From contig NZ_JAZDRJ010000007.1 of assembly GCF_047501535.1 (NCBI RefSeq), forward strand, positions 135,321-199,320: a stretch of 64,000 nt of DNA, read 5' to 3'. The position numbers and the translations under genes are program-made. The DNA comes from Yanghanlia sp047501535 (GTDB lineage Bacteria > Pseudomonadota > Gammaproteobacteria > Burkholderiales > Burkholderiaceae_B). This document shows positions 26,826 to 34,509 of the stretch, piece by piece. The notes beneath the pieces were generated by a model that worked only from the letters and a program-made list of their open reading frames with translations, searched no databases and was not told the DNA's origin. How positions within the stretch are numbered: position 1 is the stretch's first letter; each line of letters starts with the position of its first letter.

Positions 26826-27215
26826 GTGCTGACCTGGCCTAATGCGCTGGCGGTGTGTTTTGGCGCTTCTTTGGGAGCGCTGTGCCGCTGGCTGCTTGGG
26901 CTATGGCTGAACAGCCCGGGTGCGGCTTGGCCTTGGGGCACTTTGGTTGTGAATGTCGGCGGCGGCTATTTGATTGGTTTGTTGTTGGGGGGGGTGTCGG
27001 GCCAGCCGGATCTGCCTCTTTGGCTGAGGTTATTTCTGATAACCGGGTTTTTGGGTGGGATGACGACCTTTTCGGCTTTTTCTGGTGAAACGGTTGCTAT
27101 GCTGATGCGCGGGGCGTATTTGTCTGCGGGTTCTTATGCTGCGGCCAGTTTGCTGGGGAGCCTGTTGGCAACCGGGTTGGGTTTTTTTACTGCGGCACGG
27201 CTGGCTGGCGGTTGA
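26826..27215 (+). CDS. crcB: Fluoride ion channel FluC/CrcB
   Basis: Small four-helix membrane protein that exports fluoride as a dual-topology dimer. The 129 residues have GASLGALCRWLLG, GTLVVNVGGGYLIG, and GFLGGMTTFSAFSGE, the pore-lining signature. The start is GTG 26826, nine bases after thrC, which leaves no room for a fluoride riboswitch. Its last 29 bp overlap the end of hpnE on the other strand. Confidence 0.95.
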   Translation: MLTWPNALAVCFGASLGALCRWLLGLWLNSPGAAWPWGTLVVNVGGGYLIGLLLGGVSGQPDLPLWLRLFLITGFLGGMTTFSAFSGETVAMLMRGAYLSAGSYAAASLLGSLLATGLGFFTAARLAGG

Positions 27216-28575
27216 GTTCTCCTGCGGCTAATGCTGCATCCCGCCCACTGCGCACCGCGCCTTCCAGTACTCCCGGATAACCTGTATCCGTCCAATCGCC
27301 CGCCACCCACACTCCCGGCCACGGAGTGCGATGGCCCGGCCGTTTTAAACCGGGCACGGCAAGAAATGTTGCTCGCTTCTCCGCAATCAATGAATGGCGC
27401 ACAATCGTCGGCAAAGCGGGGCCAGCCAACTGTTCTCGCAATTGCTCAACCATGCTCTTGATCGCCAACGGGCGCTCTTGCTGCAATAAATCGCCGGCGT
27501 CGCTTACTACCACATGCAGCATGCGTGAGGAGGCGTCCTGGCCCTGGAACAACCACTGGCCGTAATGACCACGCCGCCGGTCTTCGTGCAGCAGCAACAT
27601 GGGGGCAGGTAATTTGAAGGTGTGTTCCAGTTCCAGCGTCAGCGTGGCAATGGGTGCGTGCTTAAACGCCAGCAGGTCGTCTAAAAATTCCTTGCCCCCA
27701 TTGATGGGCGGCAAAGTACTCAGTAGCCGCGCCACTGACGGGGTATTACCGCAAAGCACAATGGCATCATAGATCTCCGGCCTGTCGTCCAGCGTCAATT
27801 GCGGCGGGTTGTCGACAGCCTTGGCGGCGTTGGCATAGCGCAGCCAGCGCACTGTGGTGGAACGCAGAATGTCCAGGCTGGCACCCGGTCTATCGGTCAG
27901 GCCGCCAGTTTGGGCAAGCTCTTCCACCCGCGCCGGCCATAGCTCGGATAAAGTGGTGCGGGGAATAAGCATGTCACTGAAACTGCGCCTGGATGCCCCC
28001 AGGCTGTCGCGCAACACATGAGCGAACAGCTGGGCGCAGGCGTGCTCCACAGGCGTGTTCAATGTGGCAATACATAATGGCGCCCACAGCAGGCGCTGCA
28101 ATCGCGAGGGCTGCAGAGTCAGGGCCAGCCATTCTTGTACGGTGGCGTTGCGGGGCGTCTGCCAATTGTGGCTGCGCAGGTGGAGCATGGCGCGTAGCGC
28201 GGCTCGTTTTTCGCTCCAACTCAGTCCTTTGGCAGCCATCAGGCCGGCCATAATGTGTAACGGGGCAGGCAAACGGCCAGGCGCGCAAAACTCCAATGTG
28301 TTGTCGGCACTTGCTACGGATAACGGCAGCCGGATGAACTGCCGTTCTGGGGCCAGACCCAGGCTGCGCATCAACTCCAGGGTGGCTGTATAAGCACCCA
28401 GCAAAATATGCTGGCCGTTGTCGATATCGGCTTGCAAGGCCGGTGCATGTACGCTGCGAGCCCGCCCGCCCAACACGGCCGCCGACTCAAATAAACGTAC
28501 TTGATGACCCTGTCGGACGGCAGTTACGGCGGCGCTTAAGCCGGCCCAGCCACCGCCCACAATGCCGATCTTCAT
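27187..28575 (-). CDS. hpnE: Hydroxysqualene dehydroxylase HpnE
   Basis: FAD-dependent amine-oxidase-like enzyme that reduces hydroxysqualene to squalene. ATG 28575 gives 462 residues starting with the dinucleotide-binding MKIGIVGGGWAGLSAA; the longer open frame before it is discarded. NGQHILLGAY and the C-terminal VWVAGDWTDTGYPGVLEGAVRSG (FAD-contact region, position about 430-452) are family features. ATGA overlap with hpnD. The 3' end runs 29 bp into crcB tail to tail. Confidence 0.92.
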   Translation of the reverse strand: MKIGIVGGGWAGLSAAVTAVRQGHQVRLFESAAVLGGRARSVHAPALQADIDNGQHILLGAYTATLELMRSLGLAPERQFIRLPLSVASADNTLEFCAPGRLPAPLHIMAGLMAAKGLSWSEKRAALRAMLHLRSHNWQTPRNATVQEWLALTLQPSRLQRLLWAPLCIATLNTPVEHACAQLFAHVLRDSLGASRRSFSDMLIPRTTLSELWPARVEELAQTGGLTDRPGASLDILRSTTVRWLRYANAAKAVDNPPQLTLDDRPEIYDAIVLCGNTPSVARLLSTLPPINGGKEFLDDLLAFKHAPIATLTLELEHTFKLPAPMLLLHEDRRRGHYGQWLFQGQDASSRMLHVVVSDAGDLLQQERPLAIKSMVEQLREQLAGPALPTIVRHSLIAEKRATFLAVPGLKRPGHRTPWPGVWVAGDWTDTGYPGVLEGAVRSGRDAALAAGELNRQPAVPQ

Positions 28576-29435
28576 CGTGAAAGTCGGCGCATCACCCATT
28601 GACCGCCGCCTACCCAGGTGCGCCAGGCCAACCACAGTTTGCGAATTGGCGTCAGAGAAATGCGCTGATCCAGAACGTGCCAGCCGTCGCGCTCGATTTC
28701 ATCCAGCAAAGTCGCGTAAATGGCGGCCATCATGAGACCGGGCCGCTGCGGGCGGCGCTGTTCGGCCGGCAGAGCCTGCATGGCCGCCCGGTAATAGTCG
28801 CGGGCGCGCGTTGTCTGAAACCGCATGAGCTCAACAAAGCGGTCTGAATGCATGCCGTTCATGATTTCGGTGGGCTTGACGCCGAAACGATCCAAATCTT
28901 CCTGAGGAAGATAAATGCGGCCTCGCCGGGCGTCATCGCCCACATCGCGGATGATGTTGGTCAATTGGAAGGCCGTGCCCAGCTTGCGGGCGTAATCCAG
29001 CGTTTCAGGCGTAACTTGCCCGAAGATGCCTGCCGACATTTCCCCTACCACCCCGGCAGCATGCCAGCAGTATTTATCCAGCGCCTTCCAATCCGGGTAG
29101 CGGAGTTGATCAAGGTCCATTTCCATGCCCTCGATCACGGCATACAACTGCCTGTCCTGAATGTTGAACATCTCAACATGGGGCGCCAGCGCCTTCATGA
29201 CGGGGTGTTCAGCCTGGCCACGGAACAGGGCGTCAACCTGGGTGCGCCACCAGGCCAGTTTCATGCGGGCGACGGAAGACTCCGTGCATTCATCTACGAC
29301 GTCATCGACTTCGCGGCAGAAGGCATAGAGTGCGGTGATAGCGCGCCGCCGTTCCGGTGGCAGGAACAGAAAGGCGTAGTAAAAGCTGGAACCGCTGCGT
29401 GCGGCTTTGTCTTGGCAGTATTGGTCAGGAGTCAT
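28572..29435 (-). CDS. hpnD: Presqualene diphosphate synthase HpnD
   Basis: Condenses two farnesyl diphosphates to presqualene diphosphate. The 287 residues contain the first aspartate-rich helix REVDDVVDE, the second block QLTNIIRDVGDDARRGR, then IYLPQEDL, as in squalene/phytoene synthases. ATG 29435 abuts the hpnC stop (TAAATG), and its own stop overlaps hpnE. The three genes are one coupled unit. Confidence 0.93.
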   Translation of the reverse strand: MTPDQYCQDKAARSGSSFYYAFLFLPPERRRAITALYAFCREVDDVVDECTESSVARMKLAWWRTQVDALFRGQAEHPVMKALAPHVEMFNIQDRQLYAVIEGMEMDLDQLRYPDWKALDKYCWHAAGVVGEMSAGIFGQVTPETLDYARKLGTAFQLTNIIRDVGDDARRGRIYLPQEDLDRFGVKPTEIMNGMHSDRFVELMRFQTTRARDYYRAAMQALPAEQRRPQRPGLMMAAIYATLLDEIERDGWHVLDQRISLTPIRKLWLAWRTWVGGGQWVMRRLSR

Positions 29436-30299
29436 TTATTTGAAAAGGGCTCTCAACGCCATGCGCGGCCAATCAATGGTGCGCAAAACGGGACGTCGCT
29501 GGAATACGTCATAGTGTAATTGCTCCAAACGCTCTAGGATAAGCAGCCCGCCTTGTACGACGAGGCGCAGCTCCAAGCCGGCGCGCAGGGGCAGGCGGCG
29601 GGCCAGTGGCTTGCCTTCAAGCAAAAGCGCGCGCGCCTGTGAAACCTGTTCTTGCATCAAGGCTTGCCAAGCTTGGGCGTTAATGGCATTGTCGCCGTCA
29701 TTCAGCAAGCGGCCGGCCTCTGCACATTGCCCCAACCAGTCTTCCGATACGCCATGGCGTTCGCGTTTGTCGCGTGGCAGATAGACCCTGCCTTTGTGCC
29801 AGTCCAGCGCTACATCTTGCCAGAAATTGGTCAGTTGCAGGCCGGTGCAGATGGCGTCAGAAAGCTTCAGGTTTTCTGGGTCGTGGCGTTCGTACAAGCG
29901 TAATAGCAGGCGGCCTACCGGATCGGCGGAGCGACGGCAGTAATCGAAAAGTTCTTTGTCGTTTTCATAGCGTTGCTTGACGACATCTTGCTCAAACGCT
30001 GAAAGCAGATCGCGCAACAACGAGGAGGGCAGGGCGTGACGGGCCATGGTCGCGCCTAACGGCACAAAAATCCGCGGGCGTGGCAGGGGCAGGTCGTTGG
30101 GTGAGCAGCCTTCCAGCACATCCAACCCGCGGCGAAACTCCGCCAGTTCGGCCAGCCGCTCTTCAGGCGTGGCATCGCCTTCGTCTGCAATATCGTCAGC
30201 GGTGCGGGCAAAGTAATAGATATCCCGCACGGCGGCGCGCAGCGCGCGGGGCAGCAACAGGGAAGCAACGGGGAAGTTTTCGTAGTGATCAACGGCCAT
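29436..30299 (-). CDS. hpnC: Hydroxysqualene synthase HpnC
   Basis: Squalene/phytoene-synthase homologue that converts presqualene diphosphate to hydroxysqualene. The 287 residues begin MAVDHYENFPVASLLLP; FARTADDIADEGD is the first aspartate-rich helix and LQLTNFWQDVALDWHKGRVYLP the second block (positions about 160-182). It is the first gene of hpnCDE, divergent from alr across 127 bp. No squalene-hopene cyclase gene (shc) is in the window, so the fate of the squalene is open. Confidence 0.92.
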   Translation of the reverse strand: MAVDHYENFPVASLLLPRALRAAVRDIYYFARTADDIADEGDATPEERLAELAEFRRGLDVLEGCSPNDLPLPRPRIFVPLGATMARHALPSSLLRDLLSAFEQDVVKQRYENDKELFDYCRRSADPVGRLLLRLYERHDPENLKLSDAICTGLQLTNFWQDVALDWHKGRVYLPRDKRERHGVSEDWLGQCAEAGRLLNDGDNAINAQAWQALMQEQVSQARALLLEGKPLARRLPLRAGLELRLVVQGGLLILERLEQLHYDVFQRRPVLRTIDWPRMALRALFK

Positions 30300-30426
30300 G
30301 GCGAGCCAAGTATAAGCTGTCCGACATCAGGCTTTGTGTGCGACCGGCGTAGACGCGCCTTAGCGCAGACGTCACAAGTGGTTTAGACTTCGCAATGGTA
30401 ACTTTGAGCGAAGTTCGAGGAGACGC

Positions 30427-31593
30427 ATGCCACGCCCCATAATGGCCACGATTTCCGTACCGGCCATGCAACACAATCTCAATCAGGTGGTAGCCGGTCT
30501 GAATGCCGATGCCCGTCAGGCAGGTCGCACTGCTCCCAAAGTGTGGGCCGTGATCAAGGCGGGCGCCTACGGTCATGGCCTGGCACAAGGCCTTGCGGGC
30601 TTCACCGCTGCCGACGGTCTGGCTATGCTGGATCTTGACGAAGCGCTGGCCTGCAGGGAAGCGGGCTGGCAGGGCCCGCTCATGCTGCTGGAAGGTTTTT
30701 TTGAGTTTGAGGATATATCTTTTGTAGATACTCATCGGCTCACGGTCAGTGTTCATGACGAAGCGCAACTGCGCATGCTTGAGCAGTCATCGCCTTCCCA
30801 GCCGATTCGCGTCAACCTAAAGGTCAATGGCGGCATGCATCGCCTCGGGTTTGCACCGCAGGCGGCTGTCCAAGCGTGGCAACGCTTGCTGGCGTTACAA
30901 AAAAAAGGGGTGGTGGGCGAACTGGGCACGATGATGCATTTTTCTCGTGCCGACGACGATCCTATCGTTACCCAGGAACAGCTAAGCGCTTTTCTGGCCT
31001 TGACGTCAGACATGCAGGGGCCGGTCAGCGTTTGTAATTCTGCCGCGACTCTGACTCCAGCGCTCTGGACTCAGCTTCCCGAAGCACGCGCTCAGTGGGT
31101 GAGGCCGGGCATTTGTCTGTATGGCTCTTCGCCTTATGCACATCGCAGCGCGAGTGAGCTTGGTCTGCGTCCAGCCATGACACTGGAAGCTCGGATCATC
31201 GGCGTGCAAGATTGCCAGCCTGGAAGCAGCGTCGGTTATGGTCATCTGTTTACGGCGAGTCAGCCTACACGGGTGGGTATCGTGGCGTGCGGCTACGCCG
31301 ATGGGTATCCGCGCCATGCGGGTACCGGTACGCCTGTCACGGTTGCCGGGCAGCCCAGCCGTTTGTTGGGGCGCGTGTCCATGGATATGTTGGCTGTTGA
31401 TCTCACCCACATCGCTTCGGCGGGCGTGGGCTCGCGTGTGGTGTTGTGGGGCGAAGGGGGGCCGTCTGTTGACGAGGTGGCCGAGGCAGCAGGCACAGTA
31501 GGCTACGAGCTGCTGTGTGCGCTGGCGCCACGCGTTCCGCGCCGCATTGAGCCGGTCTTGCGCGTTGAACCGAACTCAGGAGAGCATGAATGA
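30427..31593 (+). CDS. alr: Alanine racemase
   Basis: PLP enzyme interconverting L- and D-alanine for peptidoglycan. The 388 residues carry the Schiff-base lysine K44 in AVIKAGAYGHG (most relatives have Asp or Asn where G46 stands) and the catalytic tyrosine region SSVGYGHLF, with VSMDMLAVDLT after it. AGGAG at 30418-30422 supports the ATG. The last bases overlap the SDR gene as ATGA. Whether it is the biosynthetic (alr) or catabolic (dadX) form cannot be told; no dadA is adjacent. Confidence 0.95.
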   Translation: MPRPIMATISVPAMQHNLNQVVAGLNADARQAGRTAPKVWAVIKAGAYGHGLAQGLAGFTAADGLAMLDLDEALACREAGWQGPLMLLEGFFEFEDISFVDTHRLTVSVHDEAQLRMLEQSSPSQPIRVNLKVNGGMHRLGFAPQAAVQAWQRLLALQKKGVVGELGTMMHFSRADDDPIVTQEQLSAFLALTSDMQGPVSVCNSAATLTPALWTQLPEARAQWVRPGICLYGSSPYAHRSASELGLRPAMTLEARIIGVQDCQPGSSVGYGHLFTASQPTRVGIVACGYADGYPRHAGTGTPVTVAGQPSRLLGRVSMDMLAVDLTHIASAGVGSRVVLWGEGGPSVDEVAEAAGTVGYELLCALAPRVPRRIEPVLRVEPNSGEHE

Positions 31594-32309
31594 AGAACAA
31601 GTGTGTGTTGGTAACGGGCGCCACGAAAGGTATTGGCTGGTCCATCAGTCGGCGGCTGGCCGACCTAGGTTGCCACGTGGTGGGGCTGGCGCGCCACACG
31701 CAGGACATTGACTTTCCGGGGTATCTGTACGCCTGCGACCTGACTAATGCAGGTGAAACCGAAGAGGTGTTGCGTGTCATCCGGGAAAAATACCCGGTGG
31801 ATGGCATCGTCAATAATGTCGGCGCACTCGACCATGCGCCGCTGGGCGAAATTGAGTTGGCCCAGTTATATGAGTCTTTCGACATCAACGTTCGAGTGGC
31901 CGTACAGGTGACCCAGGCTTTTGTGGCAGCCATGAAGGCGCGTCGTGCCGGCAGGGTGGTGAACGTCTGTGGCCACCTGAGCCAGGGTGCGTACGGCCAC
32001 ACAAGCTATGCAGCCGCCAAGCAAGGCCTGATCGCCTGTACTCGCACTTGGGCGTTGGAGCTGGCGCCGTACGATATCACCGTGAACGCAGTATCGCCCG
32101 GCCCGGTTGAAACCGAACCCTTTCGCGCCGCACATCCCGCAGGCAGCGAGCAGGAGCAGAATGTGCTGGCTAAAGTGCCAATGGGGCGTTTTGCCCGACC
32201 CGACGAAATCGCCTCAGCAGTAATCTTCTTGCTGGGCGAACAGGCTGGGTTTATCACAGGCCAAGTGCTGGGTGTGGACGGCGGCAGCAGCGTGCCCGGC
32301 CGTTACTGA
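31590..32309 (+). CDS. Short-chain dehydrogenase/reductase
   Basis: Classical SDR of 239 residues: the nucleotide-binding TGATKGIG (9-16), NNVGA, N100 in FDIN, and the Y140-x3-K144 pair in SYAAAKQG. The position usually held by the catalytic serine (13 residues before Tyr) is C127 in VVNVCGHL. C-terminal VLGVDGGSSVPG is family-typical. The gene is coupled to alr by ATGA and followed eight bases later by radA. It resembles 3-oxoacyl-ACP reductases of the FabG type but the substrate is unknown. Confidence 0.88.
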   Translation: MKNKCVLVTGATKGIGWSISRRLADLGCHVVGLARHTQDIDFPGYLYACDLTNAGETEEVLRVIREKYPVDGIVNNVGALDHAPLGEIELAQLYESFDINVRVAVQVTQAFVAAMKARRAGRVVNVCGHLSQGAYGHTSYAAAKQGLIACTRTWALELAPYDITVNAVSPGPVETEPFRAAHPAGSEQEQNVLAKVPMGRFARPDEIASAVIFLLGEQAGFITGQVLGVDGGSSVPGRY

Positions 32310-32316
32310 GGCAAGC

Positions 32317-33669
32317 ATGGCCAAAGCACGTAGTACCTTTGTCTGTTCAGAATGCGGCGGAACATCCGCCAAATGGCTTGGAAAGTGCCCGCATTGCGGC
32401 TCTTGGAATACCTTGACCGAAAGCCTGGCTGCCGCCACCCCCGCTCACCGTTATGCGCCGCTAGCGGGCAGCACGCCCGTTCAAGAGCTGTCGGCGATTG
32501 AAGCACGCGAGCTACCGCGTCAGCCTAGCGGCATTGGCGAGTTCGACAGGGTGTTGGGCGGTGGCTTGGTGCCGGGCTCTGTGGTGCTTATCGGCGGCGA
32601 TCCGGGCATTGGAAAGTCCACGCTTTTGCTACAGGCCTTAGTTTCACTGGCCAGAGTGGTACCCGTGCTTTATGTCACGGGAGAAGAGTCCGCCGAACAG
32701 GTTGCGCTTAGAGCGCGTCGTCTCGACCTGCCCACTGAAGGGACCAAGCTGCTGGCGGAAATTCGTCTTGAAGCCATTATGGATGCCATCACCACGCAGA
32801 AACCCTCCGTGGCCGTGATTGATTCCATCCAGACCTTGTATTCCAGCGAACTGAGTGCAGCGCCCGGGTCGGTGTCGCAAGTGCGCGAATGTGCGGCTCA
32901 ACTCACCCGTCTTGCCAAGCAAAGCGGTGTGACTCTCGTTTTCATCGGCCACGTCACAAAAGACGGCACTCTGGCCGGGCCACGGGTACTGGAACATATT
33001 GTTGATACTGTTCTGTACTTTGAAGGCGATACGCACTCATCGTACCGGCTGATCCGTGCCTTCAAGAATCGTTTTGGCGCCGTGAACGAGCTGGGCGTGT
33101 TTGCCATGACAGACCGCGGCCTGCGAGGCGTCAACAACCCTTCGGCCCTGTTCCTTTCCCAGCATGGTCAGAACGTGGCCGGCTCATGCATTATGGCCAC
33201 CCAGGAAGGCACGCGTCCTTTGTTGGTAGAAATCCAGGCCTTGGTGGATGCGGCGCATGTGCCTAACCCGCGTCGTCTGACGGTGGGTTTGGAAGGCACT
33301 CGCTTGGCGATGTTGCTGGCGGTCTTGCACCGTCATGCGGGTGTAGCCACATTTGATCAAGATGTCTTTGTCAATGCAGTGGGAGGGGTGAAGATCACCG
33401 AACCGGCTGCCGACCTCCCCGTGCTGTTGGCCATCATGTCATCATTGCGCGACCGGCCGCTGCCGCCGGGAATGGTGGCTTTTGGCGAAGTCGGCTTGGC
33501 GGGGGAGATTCGTCCCGCCGCACGCGGTCAGGAGCGCCTGAAGGAAGCTGCCAAGCTGGGCTTCAGCATGGCCTTGATTCCCAAGGCGAATGCCCCGCGT
33601 CAGCCCATTGAGGGCTTGGAAATCATCCCGGTAGATCGCATCGAGGCAGCCATGGAGCGCTTGCGTTGA
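32317..33669 (+). CDS. radA: DNA repair protein RadA
   Basis: DnaB-like branch-migration helicase used in recombinational repair. ATG 32317 gives 450 residues and begins with the C4 zinc finger (C10, C13, C24, C27). Next come the RecA-type ATPase with Walker A GGDPGIGKST (93-102), the RadA-specific KNRFG motif, and the C-terminal Lon-like domain (PPGMVAFGEVGLAGEIRP, about 385-402). The longer upstream frame lacks support; GAGG lies five bases before the chosen ATG. It may be read from the alr promoter. Confidence 0.96.
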   Translation: MAKARSTFVCSECGGTSAKWLGKCPHCGSWNTLTESLAAATPAHRYAPLAGSTPVQELSAIEARELPRQPSGIGEFDRVLGGGLVPGSVVLIGGDPGIGKSTLLLQALVSLARVVPVLYVTGEESAEQVALRARRLDLPTEGTKLLAEIRLEAIMDAITTQKPSVAVIDSIQTLYSSELSAAPGSVSQVRECAAQLTRLAKQSGVTLVFIGHVTKDGTLAGPRVLEHIVDTVLYFEGDTHSSYRLIRAFKNRFGAVNELGVFAMTDRGLRGVNNPSALFLSQHGQNVAGSCIMATQEGTRPLLVEIQALVDAAHVPNPRRLTVGLEGTRLAMLLAVLHRHAGVATFDQDVFVNAVGGVKITEPAADLPVLLAIMSSLRDRPLPPGMVAFGEVGLAGEIRPAARGQERLKEAAKLGFSMALIPKANAPRQPIEGLEIIPVDRIEAAMERLR

Positions 33670-33711
33670 AGGCCGTGCCGTAAAAATATTCACGAACAAA
33701 AGGTTGCGCAA

Positions 33712-34509
33712 GTGGACTGGTATGTGTTGGTAATGGGCTGCCTGCTGGCGGGTGCGGCAATCGGGTTTATGGGCGGCGTGCTGGGCATTGGGGGCGGGCT
33801 GCTGGCCATCCCCCTGCTGGGACTCATCTTCAACATGGATCAGCAGATGGCTCAGGGAACATCGCTGATTATGGTGTTGCCAGCCATCATGCTCACTGTG
33901 CGCAAATACAACCAGCACGATCGCATCAACCTTAAAGCCGTGACGGTGGCTGCGCTATCGTCCATCGTTTTCACCTGGCTTGGCGCCCGACTTGCGCTGG
34001 GTGTGGACTCCACTTTGCTGCGGCGCATCTACGCATTTTTTGTCTTAGGGATCGCGGTTTTCTATTTGGTACAGGTTTGGTGCCATGAGCGCGGTGTTAC
34101 GGCCAGCAAACGCCGCAATGTGACTGAACCCGTCAAAACCGCCCCTGCCTTGCACCCGCTCTGGTATGTGCCGATTGGCTGTCTGGCGGGGCTGACGGGA
34201 GGGGTGTTTGGGGTGGGAGGCTCCGTCGTTGCCGTACCCTTGCTGACTACGTTGTACGGTTTGACGCAGACGCGGGCGCAAGCCATCGGGCTGGCCATGA
34301 TTATTCCCGGGACGATTGTGGCATTGGGCACTTACGCCGCACATGGGCAAGCCGATTGGTTAATGGGTATTCCCATGGCCTTAGGCAGCATGCTGCTTGT
34401 GCCGCATGGCGTACGGCTGGCCTATAAGCTGCCGGAGTCACGATTAAAGCTGACGTTTGCCTGTATGCTGTTGGTCATCATGGTTCTGTTGTTGCTTAGC
34501 GCCCGATGA
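33712..34509 (+). CDS. TSUP-family (TauE/SafE) membrane transporter
   Basis: Integral membrane protein of 265 residues with two repeats, each starting with a glycine-rich helix: GGVLGIGGGLLAIPLLG (about 23-39) and GGVFGVGGSVVAVPLL (about 163-178). About eight membrane segments. The family exports sulfite, sulfoacetate or related anions; no sulfur genes are adjacent, so the substrate is open. The start is GTG 33712, with AAAGG eight bases upstream. The stop overlaps the permease gene by ATGA. Confidence 0.86.
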   Translation: MDWYVLVMGCLLAGAAIGFMGGVLGIGGGLLAIPLLGLIFNMDQQMAQGTSLIMVLPAIMLTVRKYNQHDRINLKAVTVAALSSIVFTWLGARLALGVDSTLLRRIYAFFVLGIAVFYLVQVWCHERGVTASKRRNVTEPVKTAPALHPLWYVPIGCLAGLTGGVFGVGGSVVAVPLLTTLYGLTQTRAQAIGLAMIIPGTIVALGTYAAHGQADWLMGIPMALGSMLLVPHGVRLAYKLPESRLKLTFACMLLVIMVLLLLSAR

